21,031 nucleotides of DNA from Firmicutes bacterium UBA2058 (GTDB lineage Bacteria > Bacillota > Clostridia > Tissierellales > Sedimentibacteraceae). The stretch is from the NCBI GenBank assembly GCA_002332905.1, contig DDAM01000070.1, positions 1-21,031 on the forward strand. The letters run 5' to 3'. Below the pieces are notes generated by a model. It made no database searches, had not been told where the DNA came from, and saw only the letters and a program-made list of their open reading frames with translations. Made by a program: the position numbers and the translations under genes. Every line of letters starts with the position of its first letter. Position 1 is the first letter of the stretch. This document shows, piece after piece, positions 17,037 through 21,031 of this stretch.

Positions 17037-17424
17037 ACGACTATCCAATCAATTATCAATTTTCTAAATACGCCATAATGAAAAACTACTGAATAGTTAA
17101 TAGTAAAACAATTTCATAAAAAGTAAATGTAATTTAATAAATTTAAATATTTTTTACATTATCTAATATATAATATCAATAATTTTATTTATTTTCAACA
17201 TATTTTATAGTGTATATATATATTAACTAATTTCTCATTATTTCACTAATTATATTAATCCATTAAAAATAAAAAATAACTGCAGATATTGTAACTTATT
17301 TTTACTCTATAAAAATATATCAGAATTTTTTTGTTGCTTTATTTATTCTAAAGCTTTTTATACACTACACATTAACCAGTTTACGCAAACTAAATTTATG
17401 ATTAACTATTCATCCACTTAGACA
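17037..17424. other. AT-rich stretch with no recognisable gene
   Basis: About 390 bases of very AT-rich DNA between two pseudogenes. I see no ORF, no structured RNA and no coding remnant that I can name. It probably is decayed element DNA. Confidence 0.5.
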
Positions 17425-17429
17425 CATTA

Positions 17430-17723
17430 TTTACTAACACTCATCGTATCATCTTCCATTATGTAATCAATATATTGCAATTAGAAAGCACGACCAATGT
17501 CCATACATAATACTTAATCATAATTTTTATGTTCTATTTAATCAAGCAGCGATAGCATTTCAGGACGATGTATAAACCACCTCATGATACAAATTCTCTT
17601 TTAATATCTACTATATTGTACTATCATCTCTTTGCAATTTCAAAACAGTGTTTTTATACACCTGCAATGTTATAATGCACTATTCATTTTATCTTTTTAT
17701 TTTTTAGATATTTCTATCCATTA
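17430..17723 (-). pseudogene. Decayed N-terminal remnant of a second large serine recombinase
   Basis: The plus-strand sequence around 17488-17680 aligns by eye with the intact recombinase gene at about 9597-9790. Shared blocks include TATGTTCTATTT, ATCAAG.AGCGATA.CATTTC and TCCATACATAA; identity is roughly 70% with small indels. Read on the minus strand across frames it gives DIKREFVS, GGLYIRPEMLSLLD and LCMDIG, matching IKREVVSGGSLYSRPEMLSLLD and LCMDID of the intact protein. Only the resolvase-domain part is present; stops and frameshifts abolish it. It therefore records an earlier element, or a partial copy of the integrase, at the other end of the island. Confidence 0.85.
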
Positions 17724-17770
17724 ATTTATAAACATGTTTGTTCTGTAAGTTTAATCAATAATTTTGCTTC

Positions 17771-18049
17771 TTAAATATTTTTTCTATCATTAATATTTAT
17801 ACTTTCGTTATCTTGATTTAGTTTTCTAGCAATTTGATTTATATTATTTCCAATCCTACTAATCTCCTGTGATGATATACCTAATTTTTTTAAATCATAT
17901 ATTATTACTTCACTCAGAACAATAAGACGTCTAATAAAAAATGATATTATTGAATTACCTGTATCCTTCATCTTTTCTTTCATTATTTTATATTCTTCAT
18001 CACTCAAATAAACCTTATTTAGATTATTTCTTAACCTATTTTCTTTCAA
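17771..18049 (-). CDS. MobC-like mobilisation protein, probably truncated
   Basis: A 92-residue ORF resembling MobC relaxosome accessory proteins: an N-terminal ribbon-helix-helix-like segment (KVYLSDEEYKIMKEKMK), a helix with FFIRRLIVL, and the typical RIGNNINQIARKLNQ. MobC helps the relaxase bind and open the transfer origin. Family members usually continue for some 20-30 residues beyond this block; here the frame stops after NDRKNI, and past the stop the frame still reads EAKLLIKL, so a nonsense change is likely. The start would be TTG (18047-18049) without a good ribosome binding site, another sign of decay. No relaxase gene follows; the recombinase remnant does. Confidence 0.6.
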   Translation of the reverse strand: MKENRLRNNLNKVYLSDEEYKIMKEKMKDTGNSIISFFIRRLIVLSEVIIYDLKKLGISSQEISRIGNNINQIARKLNQDNESININDRKNI

Positions 18050-18096
18050 ATTTTATTACTCTTCTCATAAATATATACTTTTTCTTTAAAGTGGTA

Positions 18097-18141
18097 TTAG
18101 GGGTATCCCCCTAAAAAATCGCATTTTGTGTAAACAAATGC
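18097..18141. other. oriT-like palindromes upstream of the MobC-like gene
   Basis: A GC-rich island in AT-rich DNA: TTAGGGG (18097-18103), tatc, CCCCTAA (18108-18114), a perfect 7-bp inverted repeat. Seven bases on comes GCATTT...AAATGC (18121-18141). Such palindromes just upstream of mobC are the usual place and form of transfer origins in mobilisable clostridial elements. A nick site cannot be located, and with no relaxase nearby the function is inferred. Confidence 0.5.
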
Positions 18142-18354
18142 ACTGCTTGCTATACTCAAAAAACACTTCTTGCTTTTTTGCTTTCTGAAAGAAAAATACT
18201 GCTTTTAATTTTTTGTTCATTATCTCGTTTTCCTGATGGCACAAATTTTAATTTTTAATGTCTAATTCCATTTTTTTAATCTCCTTAATATTTTTTGAAA
18301 AATAAAAAACAGCTACGATTATTGTACCTGCTGTATTTTTTAGAGAAGTTAACA

Positions 18355-18624
18355 TTAATGTTGTAGTTGAGTTCCGTGTCCTCCTTCCCAGATTCTTTTG
18401 AATGCATATCTTACGCCTATTGGGCTTCCCCATTGTTCTCTTAAAATATTCCAACAATCCATTACCGCTTTATTTGTCCATATGGTTGGTGAATTAGAAC
18501 TGCCTCTAAATTCTCCAACTGTTATACTTCCGGCGGTAGCATAAGGCATTGTATCACTTTCTTCTAAATAATGAGACTCCATTTCATTACTATCGTTATT
18601 GTATATTAATACCTTAGTTGCCAT
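18355..18624 (-). pseudogene. N-terminal part of the split M15-type peptidase gene
   Basis: This keeps the native start (ATG after AGGAGG) and a promoter. It encodes 89 residues: MATKVLIYNN at the N-terminus, EFRGSSNSPTIWT in the middle and RIWEGGHGTQ near the end. The last residues LQH and the stop come from the element, replacing the native SQHYAG. The fragment lacks the HxxGxAxD and WVHVD zinc motifs and the binding domain found at 6764-7190, so no active enzyme is expected. Excision at TTGA would rejoin GGHGTQ to SQHYAGTAMD exactly in frame. Confidence 0.9.
18356..18370 (+). repeat. Right attachment site core of the integrated element
   Basis: TAATGTTG then tag then TTGA; partner of 7176-7190. 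To its left lies element DNA with the arm GAAGTTAACATT (18345-18356); to its right lies host peptidase sequence. The three bases between the shared blocks differ from the left copy, which places the crossover in TTGA (18367-18370). Confidence 0.88.
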
Positions 18625-18652
18625 ATAAACCTCCTAAATAATTCTTAAGATT

Positions 18653-18681
18653 ATTATATGAGCAAATCTTTTACAAGTGAA
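18653..18681 (-). promoter_or_regulatory. Possible promoter of the split peptidase gene
   Basis: TTCACT (18676-18681) and a perfect TATAAT (18653-18658) on the minus strand are 17 bases apart, about 30 bases before the AGGAGG and ATG. The -35 is weak. The CATATAAT block could also resemble a sporulation sigma-E/K -10, so the sigma factor is open. Confidence 0.45.
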
Positions 18682-18946
18682 AAAATAAAGTTTTTAAATA
18701 AAGTCAAAAACATTTATTTTTATGTTTAGATACGTTTTCTTCGGGTATTATATAAATACAAATAATAAAGATAGGAGATGATTCCACCAAAACATTAGAT
18801 TAGAACCATATTTAGATTTATAGTATTAAATAAAAGTCATTAGAAAGGAATGAGTCCAAAACAAAGTTAAATTTGAAAAACCATTAAGATAGTTAAATTT
18901 ACATAGTTGGATAAGAGTAAGAATTAATTGGAAATTTCAGTATAAT
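18682..18946. other. Intergenic stretch without a recognisable gene
   Basis: About 265 bases between the peptidase promoter and the YdcF terminator. The plus strand has a GAAAGGAATG ribosome-site-like start, but its frame stops after six codons. Another frame reads HSWIRVRINWKFQYN before a stop, perhaps a coding remnant, with no family match. Confidence 0.35.
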
Positions 18947-18984
18947 AAAAGTACTTAATTAACAAAATTGAATTAAGTACTTTT
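18947..18984. terminator. Bidirectional terminator after the YdcF gene
   Basis: A perfect 14-bp inverted repeat AAAAGTACTTAATT / AATTAAGTACTTTT (18947-18960 and 18971-18984) with a ten-base loop and T-runs on both sides. It lies just past the stop codon at 18990. Confidence 0.88.
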
Positions 18985-18989
18985 ATTTT

Positions 18990-19769
18990 TTATTTTAATA
19001 ATATGTCAAACACCAGCATTTTATAAAAACCTATAAATTCTCTTATGTAGTAGGTCGGTATAAATATTGCCCAAATCGGACTTGCACAATAGGTTACGTT
19101 TTTATAGCCTAGCTCATTGCAAAGCATCCTAGATCTTAAAAGATGAAAACCGCTTGTTATAACCTTTATATTTAATTCATTTATTTTTTTACCGCTATGT
19201 TTTTCTATAATTTCTTTAGAAAATTCTAGATTTTCATAGGTGTCAGTAGCATGTTCTTCTTTTATAACACGCTCATCTTCTATTCCATTTTTGACAAGGT
19301 GTCTTTTCATAGCTTCTGCCTCTGTTATGCTTTCACCTGGACCTTGACCTCCAGTTACTACAATATAACCATAATCTTCATTTAAGTTTGCGTACTCTAT
19401 AGCTGTATCAACTCTTTGTTTTAGTGTAACAGTCATAGTTTCACCACGAATTCCAGCTCCTAAAACTATAGTATAATCGGCTTTATCCATGTTTTTTTGA
19501 AATGAAAATCCTATGATCGCTAACTCTGTTAATATAAATATAGTAAGACCTACTATAAATAATGGTTTTATTACTTTAATTATTTTTTTATATACTTCAT
19601 TTTTATATAATGTTTGATTTATAAAGCCAAATATACATAAAAAAATCCCTCCTAGCAAAAGGTATTTGCTAAAGGTTATAAGTCCCATAGCCGCAGTAAG
19701 GGTAAAGTAATAAATAATAAAAAACACGCCAAATGCATAAAACAAAATATTTATTATATTTTTTTTCAT
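18990..19769 (-). CDS. YdcF/DUF218 family membrane protein (SanA/ElyC-like)
   Basis: A 259-residue protein with three N-terminal membrane segments (about 5-30, 35-53 and 67-90), followed by a DUF218 domain that probably faces outwards. Family signatures: IVLGAGIRGETMTVTLKQRV, YIVVTGGQGPGESITEA, EAMKRHL, TDTYENLEFSKEI and VITSGFHLLRS, spanning a Rossmann-like fold with conserved acidic, Arg and His positions. The family is linked to envelope and peptidoglycan precursor homeostasis (SanA, ElyC), but its biochemistry is not settled. The ATG follows TAGGATA. It lies 21 bases after the M20 gene in the same direction, so the two are probably one operon ending at the hairpin 18947-18984. Confidence 0.92.
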   Translation of the reverse strand: MKKNIINILFYAFGVFFIIYYFTLTAAMGLITFSKYLLLGGIFLCIFGFINQTLYKNEVYKKIIKVIKPLFIVGLTIFILTELAIIGFSFQKNMDKADYTIVLGAGIRGETMTVTLKQRVDTAIEYANLNEDYGYIVVTGGQGPGESITEAEAMKRHLVKNGIEDERVIKEEHATDTYENLEFSKEIIEKHSGKKINELNIKVITSGFHLLRSRMLCNELGYKNVTYCASPIWAIFIPTYYIREFIGFYKMLVFDILLK

Positions 19770-19790
19770 ATCTATCCTACTTATTAATAA

Positions 19791-20954
19791 TTAATTATTT
19801 TCTAAATATTCAATTGCACATTCTGCAAAAACTGCCGCACCTACATGTATCGCCTCTTCATTGAATATAATTTGAGGATTGTGGAGTCCATATTTATATC
19901 CTTCTTCCTTGCTTCCAGCACCTAATGCAAAATAAGAGCTTGGAACTAAATCTGACACAAAGGAGAAGTCCTCGGAAAGCATTTGTTTTCTATACGGCAC
20001 AACCTTATCCCCTATAATGCCTTTAATATATCCAACAAATTCATTAGTTATATTTTCATCACTTATTATTGCTGGTACACTTGCATAAAAATCAACTTCA
20101 CATTTAGTTCTAAACGCTTTAGCTGTTAGTGTACTTATTTCTTCTATACGCTTTATGATAAATTCTCTTATATCCTTTTTATATGCTCTAACTGTACCTT
20201 CCATAACTGCTTTTTCTGGTATTGCATTTCCGGCTGTGCCAGCTTGGAATAGACCTATAGTAACCACAGCATTTTCAAGGGGTCCAACTTCTCTTGATAA
20301 TAACTCTTGTAACGCTAAATGTATATGCACAGCTGCATTTATAGGGTCAGCAGAATTGTGCGGCTGTGCTCCATGACTGCCTAATCCATTTACTGTTATT
20401 CTAAATTTGTCTGCCGAAGCAAAAGTTTCTCCTATAGTATATCCAACTACTCCAGTTGGCAAATCCGCTGCATTTATGTGCATAGCTATTGCAACATCAA
20501 CATGAGGATTTTCCATAAGTCCAGCGTCAATCATTGCTTTAGCTCCTACAACCGACTCCTCTGCTGGCTGAAACATTAATTTCACAGTACCTTTTAAGTC
20601 TTTTTCTACCTCTTTTAGAAGTTTTGCTGCTCCTAAAAGCATAGAAGTATGTATATCGTGTCCACAAGTATGAGCATAATCATTTTCCGAACTAAATGGC
20701 AATCCACTTTCCTCTTTCATTGGCAATGCATCCATATCTGCACGCAGCATAATAGTCTTTCCGCCATGACCAACTGTTGCAACTATACCGCTTTTGCATA
20801 TTTCTTCTGGCTTATAGCCCATTTCTTTTAATTTTTCTGATACAAATTTAGTTGTTCTTGGCAAATCATCATTTATTTCCGGAAATCTATGTATATATCT
20901 CCTATTTTCAATCATTTTATTACTTAATTCTTTTGCTCTATCAATTATACTCAT
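19791..20954 (-). CDS. M20-family metal amidohydrolase (M20D type)
   Basis: A cytoplasmic 387-residue zinc/manganese amidohydrolase that removes acyl or amino-acid groups from N-acyl amino acids or small peptides. Visible features are HRFPE (22-26), the MLRADMDALPM strand (69-79), the metal motif HTCGHD (95-100, ligands Cys97 and His99), catalytic Glu132/133 in FQPAEES, His159 and a C-terminal His in GLHNPQIIFNEEA. The dimerisation (lid) domain is the middle part, about 175-290. The substrate is not determinable. The ATG at 20952-20954 is preferred over the frame's upstream start at 20975 because GGGAGGAAATT directly precedes it. Its 5' leader contains two hairpins (20970-21020). Confidence 0.93.
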   Translation of the reverse strand: MSIIDRAKELSNKMIENRRYIHRFPEINDDLPRTTKFVSEKLKEMGYKPEEICKSGIVATVGHGGKTIMLRADMDALPMKEESGLPFSSENDYAHTCGHDIHTSMLLGAAKLLKEVEKDLKGTVKLMFQPAEESVVGAKAMIDAGLMENPHVDVAIAMHINAADLPTGVVGYTIGETFASADKFRITVNGLGSHGAQPHNSADPINAAVHIHLALQELLSREVGPLENAVVTIGLFQAGTAGNAIPEKAVMEGTVRAYKKDIREFIIKRIEEISTLTAKAFRTKCEVDFYASVPAIISDENITNEFVGYIKGIIGDKVVPYRKQMLSEDFSFVSDLVPSSYFALGAGSKEEGYKYGLHNPQIIFNEEAIHVGAAVFAECAIEYLENN

Positions 20955-20969
20955 AATTTCCTCCCATTG

Positions 20970-21020
20970 CGCCACTTCGTGGCGTCACAAAATTTGATGA
21001 AGAATCATTTTTGATTCTTC
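20970..21020 (-). promoter_or_regulatory. Two hairpins in the leader of the M20 gene
   Basis: CGCCAC-ttc-GTGGCG (20970-20984) lies only six bases upstream of the GGGAGG ribosome binding site. GAAGAATC (20999-21006) pairs with GATTCTTC (21013-21020). The outer hairpin may be the terminator of a gene beyond the window. The GC-rich inner one, unusual in this AT-rich DNA, could influence translation. No known riboswitch was recognised. Confidence 0.5.
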
Positions 21021-21031
21021 CATAGAGTGAA

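Larger units (their letters stand above)
7187..18370. mobile_element. 11.18-kb integrative element (serine recombinase) carrying a defence-like module
   Basis: The element lies between two TTGA cores that split one peptidase gene. Element ends joined in a circle give a 48-bp attP: a 22-base left arm beginning GAAGTTAACATT, the TTGA, and a 22-base right arm ending AATGTTAACTTC. The arms are inverted repeats with 18 of 22 matches. This symmetry and length are as known for large serine recombinases. Contents: membrane protein, recombinase, 42-aa ORF, receiver protein, double GHKL ATPase, zinc-ribbon gene, C5 methyltransferase, Vsr remnant, second recombinase remnant, MobC-like fragment and oriT-like palindrome. 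No relaxase or conjugation genes are visible, so transfer would need help in trans. Confidence 0.92.

Noticed and set aside
18306..18334. ACAGC...GCTGT hairpin followed by T-run as terminator
   Set aside because: The stem is short and needs a three-base bulge; too weak to list as a feature.
18248..18457. Minus-strand 69-residue ORF spanning the right attachment site
   Set aside because: It crosses the element-host junction in a different frame from the peptidase and is a chance fusion frame.
1..21031. CRISPR arrays, tRNA genes and insertion-sequence transposases
   Set aside because: No regularly spaced repeats, no cloverleaf sequence and no transposase were seen; the attachment site is a protein gene, not a tRNA.

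Overview
The window looks like a chromosomal segment of a low-GC, probably spore-forming Clostridia member (Peptostreptococcaceae/Tissierellia-like). It is very AT-rich, has GGAGG-type ribosome binding sites with frequent TTG/GTG starts, sigma-A promoters with 17-bp spacers, and typical Firmicutes families. Almost every gene lies on the minus strand.

Layout. Positions 1-420 hold three evenly built tandem sigma-A promoters firing leftwards out of the window (probably an rRNA operon) and a strong bidirectional terminator. Positions 430-6760 are core-type genes: a Cys-rich hydrophobic small protein, a small Asn-rich protein, an ABC-F ATPase coupled to a CYTH-domain protein, a methyl-accepting chemotaxis protein and a receiver-GGDEF diguanylate cyclase. 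Positions 18625-21031 are core again: a YdcF/DUF218 membrane protein and an M20-family amidohydrolase.

In between sits an 11.18-kb integrated element with boundaries that can be read to a few bases. Its large serine recombinase has integrated into a zinc M15-type peptidase gene, splitting it into an N-terminal part (18355-18624) and a C-terminal part (6764-7190). Joining the two across a shared TTGA (7187-7190 and 18367-18370) restores the consensus SxHxxGxAxD motif of the peptidase. Joining the two element ends gives a 48-bp attP with imperfect inverted arms of 22 bp on each side of the same TTGA.

The element carries a membrane protein of unknown function, the recombinase with a 42-aa upstream ORF, and a candidate defence/epigenetic module: a C5-cytosine methyltransferase, a 1038-aa protein with two GHKL ATPase modules (MutL/Hsp90/MORC-like at the N-terminus, histidine-kinase-like at the C-terminus), and a 629-aa protein with an N-terminal phospho-receiver domain. 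A 120-aa zinc-ribbon gene on the opposite strand sits inside the module. The right part of the element is a graveyard: a decayed Vsr mismatch endonuclease next to the methyltransferase, a decayed second serine recombinase, a MobC-like fragment and an oriT-like palindrome. No restriction nuclease or relaxase was recognised.

Working model (inference): the methyltransferase marks self DNA, the double-ATPase protein senses a DNA or nucleotide state through its N-terminal clamp-type module and signals through His828 to Asp122 of the receiver protein, whose unassigned C-terminal region would be the effector. The whole cassette moves by serine recombination into a peptidase gene that excision would repair.
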